Source of the DNA: Amycolatopsis sp. NBC_01480
Lineage (GTDB): Bacteria > Actinomycetota > Actinomycetes > Mycobacteriales > Pseudonocardiaceae
Reading direction: 5' to 3'
DNA: 64,000 nt
Assembly: GCF_036227205.1 (NCBI RefSeq)
Contig: NZ_CP109442.1
Location: forward strand, 3,720,001-3,784,000
The notes beneath the pieces are model-generated. The model did not search any database and was not told where the DNA came from. It saw only the letters and a program-made list of their open reading frames with translations. Numbering within the stretch: the stretch's first letter is position 1; the number at the start of each line of letters is the position of its first letter. Below are positions 24,287 through 31,633 of this stretch, in pieces. A program made the translations under genes and the position numbers.

Positions 24287-25399
24287 TCAGAAGAACAGGT
24301 CGACCAGCTCCTGGGGCGGGTTGTCGCCGAAGAGCTGCACCAGGAACTCCCTGCCGTCGGTGGGCGTGGCATTGCGGCGGAACATGGCCTGCTCGAACTC
24401 GCGGAGCGCGGCGTCGACGTCGCCGGGGTGCGCGGCGATGGCCTGGGCGAGTTCGGCGCCGTCGAGCATCGCGTTGTTGGCGCCCTCGCCGTCCGGCGGC
24501 GCGAGGTGGGCGGCGTCGCCGATGAGGGTCACGCCGGGACGCGGGTCCCATCGGTGCCCGGCCGGCAGCCCGAAGAGGGGCCGCAGGATCGGCGGGGTGT
24601 CGGCGTCGGTGATCAGCGAGGTGAGCACCGGGTCCCAGCCGTCGAACTCGGCCGCGATCCGCGCGGTGGCCGCGGCCGGGTCGGTGAAGTCGATGCCGGC
24701 GAACCACTCCTGGGACCGGGTGAGGATCACGTAGGTGTGCAGGGTCGCGTCGCGCTCCCGGTGCGCGTTGATCGAACCGGCCTTCCCGGTCGTGCTCAGG
24801 GTTCCGCCGCCGACGGCCTTCGCGGCAGCTGGGTGGCGCGCATCGGCGTCGTACAGCCAGGTTTCGACAAACGAGTCGCCGGTGTACTCGGGCACCGCGT
24901 CGGACACCAGCGGCCGGACGCGGGACCAGGCTCCGTCGGCGCCGACCAGCAGGCCGGTGCTGATGGTGGTGCCGTCGGTGAAAGCCACCTCGTGACGGCC
25001 TTCGCCCAGGCTGCGGACGTCGCTGACCTTGCGTCCCCAGTGGACGGTGCCCGGCGGGAGCGAGTCGAGCAGCAGCTGGCGCAGTTCGCCCCGCTGCACC
25101 TCGGGACGGCCGCCGGTGCCGTCGTCGGCCTTCTCGAACAGCACCTTGCCGTGCTGGTCGACGATCCGCATCGCCTGGCGGCCCTCCAGCACCAGCTCGC
25201 GGAACTCGGCCATGAGGCCGGCGGCCTCGACGGCGAGCTGGCCGTTGTAGTCGTGGATGTCGAGCATCCCGCCCTGGGCGCGTGCGGCAACCGAGGGCTC
25301 GGCCTCGTAAACGGCGGCCGGGATGCCTTGGCGGTGCAGGACCCGCGCCAGGGTGAGGCCGGCGAGGCCCGCGCCGATGATGGTGACCGGAGTGGACAT
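24287..25399 (-). CDS. FAD-dependent monooxygenase, TetX-like
   Basis: The 370-aa flavoprotein monooxygenase has GAGLAGLTLARVLHRQGI (FAD), GGMLDIHDYNGQLAVEAAGL, the FAD/NADPH motif LVGADGAWSRVRPL and the distal GDAAHLAPPDGEGANNAMLD. These, and FEKADDGTGGRPEVQRGELR, follow the TetX (tetracycline-destructase) pattern closely. Whether it inactivates tetracyclines or oxidises another phenolic compound cannot be told. It ends 62 bp before the amidase start, with the palindromic operator between, so it may be co-regulated. ATG 25399 follows GAAGAG. Confidence 0.88.
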   Translation of the reverse strand: MSTPVTIIGAGLAGLTLARVLHRQGIPAAVYEAEPSVAARAQGGMLDIHDYNGQLAVEAAGLMAEFRELVLEGRQAMRIVDQHGKVLFEKADDGTGGRPEVQRGELRQLLLDSLPPGTVHWGRKVSDVRSLGEGRHEVAFTDGTTISTGLLVGADGAWSRVRPLVSDAVPEYTGDSFVETWLYDADARHPAAAKAVGGGTLSTTGKAGSINAHRERDATLHTYVILTRSQEWFAGIDFTDPAAATARIAAEFDGWDPVLTSLITDADTPPILRPLFGLPAGHRWDPRPGVTLIGDAAHLAPPDGEGANNAMLDGAELAQAIAAHPGDVDAALREFEQAMFRRNATPTDGREFLVQLFGDNPPQELVDLFF

Positions 25400-25578
25400 G
25401 TTCGCTCTTCTCGTGCTCGGTGATGGTGACCTGCTCAGGCTGCCGGCGGGCGCTGTCGGGCCGCGCACACGCGGCTGGCACGGGCCTGGCAGCCCGGCGC
25501 GGGCGGTGTCAGCCATCCGGCGTTTTGCCGGGCAACGGTTACGGTGAACCGAGAACCGCCTCAGCCCACGGAGGATCG

Positions 25579-26607
25579 ATGACGTTCGACTTCGACCGGT
25601 TTCCCGCTCTCGAAGTTTTCCCGCGGGCCGGGCTGGGCGGGTGGCCGACGCCGCTGGTCCCGGCGCCGCGGCTCGGCGAAGCACTGGGGCTGCCGAACCT
25701 GCTGCTCAAGCGCGACGACGTGCACCCGCTCGGCCTCGGCGGCAACAAGCTGCGCAAGCTCGACTTCCACCTCGGCGCGGCGCTGGCTTCCGGCGCCGAC
25801 ACCGTGATCACGTTCGGCGCGCTGCAGACCAATCACGGCCGTCAGACGGCCGCCGCGTGCGCGCGCCTCGGCCTGCGCTGCGAGCTGGTGCTCACCGCGA
25901 AAGTCCCGCGCTCGGGCGAGGCGTACGAGCGCTCCGGCAACATCCCGCTGGACCTGCTGTTCGGCGCGCGGGTGCACGTCTGCGCCGACGACGAGGAGAC
26001 CGGGCGGACGTACGACGAGCTGGTGGCCGAGGCCGCGGCGGAGGGCCGGAAGGTGGCGACCATCCCCGTCGGCGGCTCGGATGCCTTGGGCGCCTTGGGT
26101 TATCTGGACGCGACGCGCGAGCTGGCTCACCAGCTTTCGGCCGCGGGCATCAGCCGGGCCCGCGTCGTCGGCCCGCACGCGAGCGGCGGCACGGCGGCGG
26201 GCATCGCGCTCGGGACGGCGCTGCTCGGCTCGCTGGGCGCGGACTTCGCGTGCGTCAGCCATCCGATCGGCGAGGCCACGGAGAACCTGACGCACCTGGT
26301 CACCTCGACCGCGCAGCTCCTCGGCATCGACACCCCGGTGCTGGACCACGTGTGGATGAGCGACTCCACCCTCGGCGAGGGCTACGGCATCCCGGCGCCC
26401 GAGACCTGGGGCGCGCTACGGCTGTTCGGCCGCACCGAGGGCGTGGTCCTGGACCCGGTCTACACCGGCAAAGTCGCGGCCGCGCTGGTGGAATGGTCGG
26501 CGGCCGGCCGGTTCGACCCGGACGAGACGGTGGTCTTCGTCCACACCGGAGGCCTGCCCGGGCTGTACGGCTACGCCCCGGAATTCGCGGCCGCCATGGA
26601 GGAGTGA
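25579..26607 (+). CDS. PLP-dependent D-cysteine desulfhydrase / ACC deaminase family enzyme
   Basis: The 342-aa protein is of fold type II, with the PLP lysine in GLGGNKLRKLDFHLG (residues about 50-64), FGALQTNHGRQTAAACARLG, the phosphate-binding GPHASGGTAAG loop (about 195) and a late VFVHTGGLPGLYGY. The pattern matches D-cysteine desulfhydrase (pyruvate, H2S and NH3 from D-Cys) and ACC deaminase, which share a fold and are hard to separate by eye. Start ATG 25579 follows GAGG. It converges on the DUF998 gene with only 2 bp between stops. Confidence 0.88.
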   Translation: MTFDFDRFPALEVFPRAGLGGWPTPLVPAPRLGEALGLPNLLLKRDDVHPLGLGGNKLRKLDFHLGAALASGADTVITFGALQTNHGRQTAAACARLGLRCELVLTAKVPRSGEAYERSGNIPLDLLFGARVHVCADDEETGRTYDELVAEAAAEGRKVATIPVGGSDALGALGYLDATRELAHQLSAAGISRARVVGPHASGGTAAGIALGTALLGSLGADFACVSHPIGEATENLTHLVTSTAQLLGIDTPVLDHVWMSDSTLGEGYGIPAPETWGALRLFGRTEGVVLDPVYTGKVAAALVEWSAAGRFDPDETVVFVHTGGLPGLYGYAPEFAAAMEE

Positions 26608-26609
26608 AG

Positions 26610-27302
26610 TCAGCTTCGCTCGGGCTCGAGCTGCGAAACTGCCGGAACCAGGGCCTTGGCCGCGTCGGTCCGGACCGCGATGCGGACCAGGCCCAGCAGC
26701 AGGAGGACGTCGGCGATCAGCATCAGGCGCTGCGTCACCCCGATCGGCACGGCGTCGGCGAGCACGTGGAACGGCGCGATGCCCGCCTCGTCCAGCCGGA
26801 CGAACAGGAAGCTCAGCCCGAACAGCCCCAGCACCACCACGCCGAGCCGCAGCCAGCGCACCACGATCGCGCGGTACGGGCTGTCGCGCAGCGGGTCGAG
26901 CAGGGTGATGGCCGCGCCGGGCAAGCTGGTGAACGCCACCAGGCACGAGTACATGTGGATGTCGCCGCTCAGCGGGTTCGGGTTCGGCGGGTAGCTGGCC
27001 GGGAAGACCGCCGCCGTCGCCAGCCCCAGTGACCAGAGCGTGAGCAGCACCCGGGTGGTCCGCGGCAGCGGCACGCCCGCCGCCACCAGCGTGCCGAGCA
27101 CCGCGAGCGAGCCGATGGCCAGCGAGAGCACGCTCGCGCCGAGCATGCCCTGGCCGCGGTCGGTGATGATGTAGCTCGACAACGTGTCGTACACCGGGTT
27201 CCGCGAGCTGATGATGTGCAGCACGGTGATGGTGAACATGCCCCACGCGATCGCCGCGAGCGCGGCCAGCCGCCAGATCCGGACCCCCCGTGAATTCCCC
27301 AT
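26610..27302 (-). CDS. DUF998 family membrane protein
   Basis: The 230-aa protein has about six transmembrane helices. Typical DUF998 features include the N-terminal helix, an outward SSRNPVYDTLSSYIITDRG segment, FPASYPPNPNPLSGDIHMYSCLVAF and SLPGAAITLLDPLRD. ATG 27302 is chosen; a GTG two codons upstream is possible. Function of the family is unknown. It is followed by the convergent desulfhydrase gene and preceded, on the same strand, by the PP2C gene (52 bp away). Confidence 0.8.
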   Translation of the reverse strand: MGNSRGVRIWRLAALAAIAWGMFTITVLHIISSRNPVYDTLSSYIITDRGQGMLGASVLSLAIGSLAVLGTLVAAGVPLPRTTRVLLTLWSLGLATAAVFPASYPPNPNPLSGDIHMYSCLVAFTSLPGAAITLLDPLRDSPYRAIVVRWLRLGVVVLGLFGLSFLFVRLDEAGIAPFHVLADAVPIGVTQRLMLIADVLLLLGLVRIAVRTDAAKALVPAVSQLEPERS

Positions 27303-27354
27303 GATCACAGGGTTCCGGTTCCGGGCCCTCCCGTGATCCGGGAAAACCCTGAAT

Positions 27355-28134
27355 TCACCCCTGGTCGCGACAGGGGTTGAACTCCGCGACGACCAGTGCT
27401 TGGTCGTCGTGCCGCTTCGCGCGCGGCCAGCGTTCGCCCTGCGGGTCCTGCTTCTCCGCGGTGCGGACGGCGTCCAGCACCGCGTCCGGCCCGCTCGCCC
27501 GGGCCAGCCGCAGCACGTCCGGCCAGCCGAAGAGGCGGTACTCGTCGACGCCGATGGAGACGCCGTCGGTGGCCAGCAGCACCGCGTCGACCTCCGCGCG
27601 CGGCCACCGGCGTCGCACGGCCTTCTCCGCCGCGACCGGGTCGGCCTCCGCGACCCAGAAGCCGCCCTCGGCGTTGCGCCGCCGTCGGACGTCAGCGCCG
27701 GTCTGCAGCAGGCCGCCGTCGCGCAGGGAAAGCAGCCGGTCGTCGGAGACCACATCGGTGCCGAACTGTCCGAACGCGACAATCGGACTGTCCGCCAGGA
27801 CAAGGGCTTCCACCTGCTCGGCGTCCCAGCGCACGATCGAGACGGTGCTCGACGGCGAGTTGCGCGGAGTCAGCTGCTGCGCCTCCGCGACGCCGGCGAT
27901 GGCCGATGCCAGCGCGTCACCCAGGTCGGCAGTGGGCTGCGCGCTCAGCTCGGTGGCCAGCTCCCGCACCAGCAGCCCCGCGTACCAGCCGCCGGGCGGC
28001 AGGTCCGGGCTCGGCGACGTCGCGCCGTCCAGCACCAGCACGGCGTTGTCCAGCACGACGACGTGGTCTTCGGTCGGCCGGGGCAGGCCGTCCGCACCGA
28101 CCCCGGCCCGCTCGGCGATCGCGATCTCGGGCAT
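27355..28134 (-). CDS. PP2C-type serine/threonine phosphatase-like protein
   Basis: The 259-aa protein resembles a PP2C/SpoIIE-like phosphatase domain: TEDHVVVLDNAVLVLDGATSP near the N-terminus supplies an Asp equivalent, SSTVSIVRWDAEQVEALVLADSPIV the middle strand pair, and VDAVLLATDGVSIGVDEY the DG motif, with KRHDDQALVVAEF near the C-terminus the terminal Asp. The first canonical R-x-x-N-E-D metal motif is only partly kept, so activity is uncertain. It is divergent from the HTH gene at 28274, with palindrome A2 between. Confidence 0.75.
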   Translation of the reverse strand: MPEIAIAERAGVGADGLPRPTEDHVVVLDNAVLVLDGATSPSPDLPPGGWYAGLLVRELATELSAQPTADLGDALASAIAGVAEAQQLTPRNSPSSTVSIVRWDAEQVEALVLADSPIVAFGQFGTDVVSDDRLLSLRDGGLLQTGADVRRRRNAEGGFWVAEADPVAAEKAVRRRWPRAEVDAVLLATDGVSIGVDEYRLFGWPDVLRLARASGPDAVLDAVRTAEKQDPQGERWPRAKRHDDQALVVAEFNPCRDQG

Positions 28135-28173
28135 CAGCCGACTCTAACCCGGGACCCACGGCCGTCCTCAACC

Positions 28174-28219
28174 CTCGTGAGTGCCTATGCCGGTTCTAAC
28201 CGTCGTGAACACTCACGAG
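28174..28219. repeat. 46-bp palindromic element, family A copy 2 (hybrid arms)
   Basis: The outer decamers CTCGTGAGTG/CACTCACGAG and the GGTT-CT-AACC core are intact, but the inner arms do not match: left CCTATGCC resembles copy 1 and right GTCGTGAA resembles copy 4. It lies between divergent promoters rather than in a convergent junction. Confidence 0.85.
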
Positions 28220-28226
28220 TCCTCCC

Positions 28227-28269
28227 GTCAACCAAGGTTGACACGGCCGGCTTGTCAACCTAGATTGAC
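28227..28269 (+). promoter_or_regulatory. Second copy of the HTH/Clp_N operator-promoter
   Basis: Inverted repeats GTCAACCAAGGTTGAC (28227-28242) and GTCAACCTAGATTGAC (28254-28269) overlap the promoter TTGACA (28238-28243), 17-nt spacer, TAGATT (28261-28266). The start codon is seven nt after the -10. Layout is the same as at 9456-9500, to within one base. Confidence 0.8.
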
Positions 28270-28273
28270 AGGC

Positions 28274-28483
28274 ATGACGGAAGCAACAGACCTGGCCGCA
28301 CGGGCCGGCGACCGCGATCCCCGCGTGGGGCTTCGCGCGGTCGCGGCGCTCCGTCGGCTGGTGGAGCAACTCGAGGCCGTCCAGGTGCGCAGCGCGCGGA
28401 TGCACGGCTGGTCCTGGCAGGAGATCGCCGCCGAGCTGGGGGTCAGCCGGCAGGCAGTGCACAAGAAGCACGGGAGGAACTGA
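28274..28483 (+). CDS. Small HTH DNA-binding protein (stand-alone HTH of the Clp_N pair)
   Basis: A 69-aa protein of which the last third is a helix-turn-helix, GWSWQEIAAELGVSRQAVHKKH, closely resembling the HTH of the fused protein at 9504 (ASWTEIGASMGVSKQAVQKRF). The N-terminal half is helical (RVGLRAVAALRRLVEQLEAVQ). The start is set by the leaderless promoter. It overlaps the next gene by one base (TGATG), so the two products are likely made in equal amounts and probably work together. Confidence 0.85.
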   Translation: MTEATDLAARAGDRDPRVGLRAVAALRRLVEQLEAVQVRSARMHGWSWQEIAAELGVSRQAVHKKHGRN

Positions 28484-29025
28484 TGTTCGAACGGTTCACC
28501 ATCGACGCGCGGATGGCCGTGGTCGAGGCGCAGATCGTGGCCCGGGAGCTGGGTTCGCGGGAGGTCTCGCCGCAGGAGGTGTTCGCCGGCCTCGCCAGAG
28601 CGGAAAACGGCGACGCGCGGCGGCTGCTGGAACAGCTGGGCGTTTCGCAGGCCGAGTTGCTCGCCGAGCTGGAGCGAATCCGGCGCCGCGGCGGGATCAG
28701 CGACGCCGACGTCGAGGCGCTCACGGAGTTCGGCATCGACGTCGACCAGATCGTCGAGCGCATCGAGCAGACGCACGGCGAGGGCGCGCTGGCGGGCGGC
28801 GGGAAACGCGGCCGCCGCGGCCACATCCCGTTCACCGGCGAGGCCAAGAAAACGCTGGAGCTGAGCCTGCGCGAAGCCGTCAAGCTCGGCGACAAGCACC
28901 TGGGCCAGGAGCACATGCTGCTCGCGCTGGTGCAGCAGAAGGGCGCGGTCGCCGACCTGCTGGCCGCGCGCGGCGTCGACTACCTGAGCGTGCGCCGGGC
29001 AGTCGGTCAGCGCGCGGCGGGCTGA
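28483..29025 (+). CDS. Clp N-domain protein without ATPase
   Basis: The 180-aa protein is a Clp_N double-repeat domain: MFERFTIDARMAVVEAQIVARELGS then VSPQEVFAGLARAE for the first repeat, and FTGEAKKTLELSLREAVKLG then DKHLGQEHMLLALV for the second. It lacks Walker motifs, so it is not a Clp ATPase. It is translationally coupled to the HTH gene; together they correspond to the single fused protein at 9504. A role in sensing unfolded or protease-bound protein is inferred from the domain only. Its 3' end overlaps the convergent YczE gene by 19 bp. Confidence 0.85.
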   Translation: MFERFTIDARMAVVEAQIVARELGSREVSPQEVFAGLARAENGDARRLLEQLGVSQAELLAELERIRRRGGISDADVEALTEFGIDVDQIVERIEQTHGEGALAGGGKRGRRGHIPFTGEAKKTLELSLREAVKLGDKHLGQEHMLLALVQQKGAVADLLAARGVDYLSVRRAVGQRAAG

Positions 29026-29663
29026 TGCTGTTCCTGCTGGCGGTGCCCGGACCGCCACGTGACGAGCGGCAGGAGCGCGTGGGTCAGGGGGCCGATCGAC
29101 GCCGCGTAGAGCACGGTCCCGACGCCGACACTGCCGCCGAGCAGCCAGCCGGCGGCCAGCACCGTCACCTCGATCCCGGTGCGGACCAGCCGCACCGATC
29201 GGCCGGTGCGCGCGGTGAGCCCGGTCATCAGCCCGTCGCGCGGGCCGGGGCCCAGGCGGGTGCCGACGTAGACGGCGGTCGCGATGGCGTTCAGGAGCAC
29301 GCCGCCGGCCAGCAGCACGATCTGCCAGGTGAGCACGTGCTGGTCGGGCAGCACGGCGCGGACGGCGTCGACGGTCACGGAGATCACCGCGATGTTCGCG
29401 ACCGTCCCGATGCCGGGGCGCTGGCGTAGCGGGATCCAGAGCAGCAGCACGAACACCGACACGATCCCGCTGACCGTGCCGAAGCTCAGCCCGGTGATCT
29501 TCGTGACGCCGTCGTTGAGCACGTCCCACGGGTCGAGGCCGAGGCCCGCGCGGGTGAGCATCGCCATGCTGGCGCCGTAGAGCGAGAGCCCGCCGAGGAG
29601 CTGGAGGCCGCGGAGCGCGGGGGCCCGGCGGAGGCTGAGCGGACTGAGATCGATTGTTGCCAC
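29007..29663 (-). CDS. YczE/YitT-like membrane protein
   Basis: A polytopic protein with about five transmembrane helices; GTG 29663 gives 218 aa and the usual start (VATIDLSPLSLRRAPALRG). An ATG at 29726 would overlap the divergent MocR start and leave no promoter. Family features include LYGASMAMLTRAGLGLDPWDVLNDG and GTRLGPGPRDGLMTGLTARTG. YczE proteins are regularly divergent from MocR-type regulators, as here, and are thought to be transporters or accessory membrane proteins in their regulon. Confidence 0.85.
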   Translation of the reverse strand: MATIDLSPLSLRRAPALRGLQLLGGLSLYGASMAMLTRAGLGLDPWDVLNDGVTKITGLSFGTVSGIVSVFVLLLWIPLRQRPGIGTVANIAVISVTVDAVRAVLPDQHVLTWQIVLLAGGVLLNAIATAVYVGTRLGPGPRDGLMTGLTARTGRSVRLVRTGIEVTVLAAGWLLGGSVGVGTVLYAASIGPLTHALLPLVTWRSGHRQQEQHQPAAR

Positions 29664-29689
29664 TTCTGCACTATCCGGCACAACTGGTC

Positions 29690-29720
29690 TGGTAAACCAT
29701 GGCCAATTCTGGATAATTGG
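29690..29720. promoter_or_regulatory. Divergent YczE/MocR control region
   Basis: Between the divergent starts lie TGGT-AA-ACCA (29690-29699) and CCAATT-N6-AATTGG (29703-29720). These inverted repeats are candidates for MocR binding. The MocR ATG is only five bp from the second repeat, which fits autoregulation. Confidence 0.5.
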
Positions 29721-29724
29721 ACTC

Positions 29725-31170
29725 ATGGAATCGCAGGTACCGCTGGGGAGTCGAGTCTCCGGTCAGAGATTGGCCGTGTTGCTGGGGGAGTGGCGGCGCC
29801 GGGGCTCCCGCCAGGGCGCGGCCGACCTCGCCGCGGCCGTCGAGCTGCAGGTGCTCGACGGCCAGCTCCCCATCGGCACCCGGCTGCCCGCGGAGCGGGA
29901 GCTGGCCGAAGCGCTGGCCGTCAGCCGGACGCTCATCGGCGCGGCCCTCGACCGGCTGCGTGAAGACGGCCTGGTAGCCAGCCGTCGCGGCGCCGGTTCC
30001 TGGATCGCCGGCAACGGACGGCGGGGACACGAGCCCGCGCTGCCGTCCGGCGAAGGCCTGCTCGACCTGGCGCGCGCCGCGCCGGCCGCGTTGCCTGGGC
30101 TGATGTCCGCGATCGACGACGCGCGGCGCGACATGGCCGAGTACGTCACCGGCAACGGCTACCTCACCGGCGGACTGCCATTGCTGCGTGAGCGGATCGC
30201 CGAGCGCTACACCGCGCGTGGCTTGCCGACGTCGCCGGAGCAGGTGGTGGTGACCGGCGGCGCGTACTCGGCTTTTGTGCTCTGCCTGCGGATGCTCGCC
30301 GGCCCGGGCGACCGGGTGCTGGTCGAGCAGCCGACCTATCCCAACGCGCTCGACGCCATCCGCGCCGCCCACGCCCTGCCCGTCCCGGTGGCGCTCGACC
30401 CGGTGCGCGGCTGGGACCTGGCCGGGATCGAGGCCGCGCTGCGCCAGGCGTCGCCGCGGTTCGGCTACCTGGTGGTCGACTTCCAGAACCCCACCGGCCT
30501 GCGGCTGGACGCGGCGGCCCGCGAGCGGCTCGGCGGGCTGCTGGCCCGTTCGCGGACCCCGGTGGTCGTCGACGAATCGTTGGTGGAGCTGGATTACGAG
30601 GGCGATCCGGTGGACGGGCCGCCGCCGCTGGCCGCGTTCGCCGGCGACCTGTCGCTGACCGTCGGCTCCGCCGCGAAGTCCCACTGGGGCGGGCTGCGGC
30701 TGGGCTGGATCCGGGCGTCCGCGGACCTGGTGGACCGGCTGACTTCGTCGCGGTTCGCGGTGGACCTGGGCGCGCCGGTCTTCGAGCAGCTGGTGCTGGC
30801 GTCGCTGCTGGAGCCGGCGGGCTACGAGGCGCTGGCGCGTCGCCGGGAGGAGCTCAAGGGACAGCGGGACGCGCTGGTCGGGGCGCTGAAGTGGTACTGC
30901 CCGGAATGGACGTTCGAGGTGCCGTCCGGCGGGCTCTCACTGTGGTGCCGGCTGCCGGAGCCGATGAGCACCCGGCTGGCGGTCTCGGCGGCGAACCACG
31001 GCGTGCAGCTGGCGCCGGGCTCGCGATTCGGCGTGCAGGGTGGTTTGGAGCGGTGGCTGCGGGTGCCGTTCGGGTTGCCGCCGGACCAGCTGTTCGAGGC
31101 CGTCCGCCGGCTGAGCGCGGCGGCGGGCTCGGTGCGGGGACTGCCGGCCGTGAATGTGCCGGTGACGTAA
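29725..31170 (+). CDS. MocR/PdxR-type PLP-dependent regulator
   Basis: The 481-aa protein fuses a GntR winged HTH (residues about 30-95, with LPIGTRLPAERELAEALAVSRT) to an aminotransferase-like domain (about 120-475). PLP-site features include VVTGGAYSAFVLCLRML, DFQNPTGLRLDAAARERL and the SAAKSHWGGLRLGW lysine. MocR proteins bind PLP and regulate rather than transaminate. The adjacent divergent YczE gene is the usual target. The exact effector amino acid is unknown. Confidence 0.92.
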   Translation: MESQVPLGSRVSGQRLAVLLGEWRRRGSRQGAADLAAAVELQVLDGQLPIGTRLPAERELAEALAVSRTLIGAALDRLREDGLVASRRGAGSWIAGNGRRGHEPALPSGEGLLDLARAAPAALPGLMSAIDDARRDMAEYVTGNGYLTGGLPLLRERIAERYTARGLPTSPEQVVVTGGAYSAFVLCLRMLAGPGDRVLVEQPTYPNALDAIRAAHALPVPVALDPVRGWDLAGIEAALRQASPRFGYLVVDFQNPTGLRLDAAARERLGGLLARSRTPVVVDESLVELDYEGDPVDGPPPLAAFAGDLSLTVGSAAKSHWGGLRLGWIRASADLVDRLTSSRFAVDLGAPVFEQLVLASLLEPAGYEALARRREELKGQRDALVGALKWYCPEWTFEVPSGGLSLWCRLPEPMSTRLAVSAANHGVQLAPGSRFGVQGGLERWLRVPFGLPPDQLFEAVRRLSAAAGSVRGLPAVNVPVT

Positions 31171-31184
31171 GGCTTTTGACGATA

Positions 31185-31255
31185 AACAGCCGGTGCACCG
31201 GATGGTCCTGGCCACTCCAGGGAGGGTGGCGGTCACATCCGGCGCACCGGCTGTT
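31185..31255. terminator. Imperfect long inverted repeat after the MocR gene
   Basis: Arms of 20 bp with one mismatch, separated by about 30 nt. It begins 15 bp after the MocR stop. Confidence 0.6.
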
Positions 31256-31260
31256 CGTCA

Positions 31261-31283
31261 CCCGCTCCGCAGAACGGAGCGGG
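31261..31283. terminator. GC-rich hairpin
   Basis: A 9-bp perfect stem, CCCGCTCCG/CGGAGCGGG, with a 5-nt loop, just after the long inverted repeat. Confidence 0.6.
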
Positions 31284-31633
31284 CACCGTGGCGGCTTTCT
31301 GGCACAGCCCCTCGACGTGCCGGGAAGCGCCGACGGCTCAGGCGGGCTTCGGTTGGCGCAGGTTCTCGCTCGGCGCGGTGAGCGAGGACCTCCGGAGCAC
31401 GCCCGTTGTGGGTCCCGGCGCCGCAGGGGCAGCGCGGCGCCGGGACCGGGACCCGATCCGGCCGGGCGCGGTCGGCCGGTCGGGAAGCAGGAAGGTGTGC
31501 ATGGATCTGCCCCTGTGTTTCGTCAGCGGGTAACAGCGCTTTCAGGGGAGGGCGCGGCGCAGCCGCACAGGGCGCGCGAACAAGAAGTTGATCTTGATTT
31601 GGACGCGGCTCTCCCCGGAGGACCAGGTGCCGG

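Larger units (their letters stand above)
31171..31633. other. 463-bp intergenic region with two inverted repeats, no convincing gene
   Basis: It lies between the convergent MocR gene and the low-complexity protein gene. An imperfect 20-bp inverted repeat (AACAGCCGGTGCACCGGATG, one mismatch; 31185-31255) and a hairpin CCCGCTCCG/CGGAGCGGG (31261-31283) probably terminate the MocR transcript. From 31284 to 31633 I find only low-quality reading frames (for example an 81-codon frame at 31288) with no ribosome site or recognisable motif. Confidence 0.6.

Noticed and set aside
22842..25481. An 879-codon minus frame apparently fusing extra sequence to the amidase
   Set aside because: Upstream of 24224 the translation is Arg/Pro-rich and out of frame with the TetX-like gene that covers this DNA; a ribosome site marks the true amidase start.
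31288..31533. 81-codon frame after the MocR gene
   Set aside because: No good ribosome site, composition typical of chance frames, and it starts right after a terminator hairpin.
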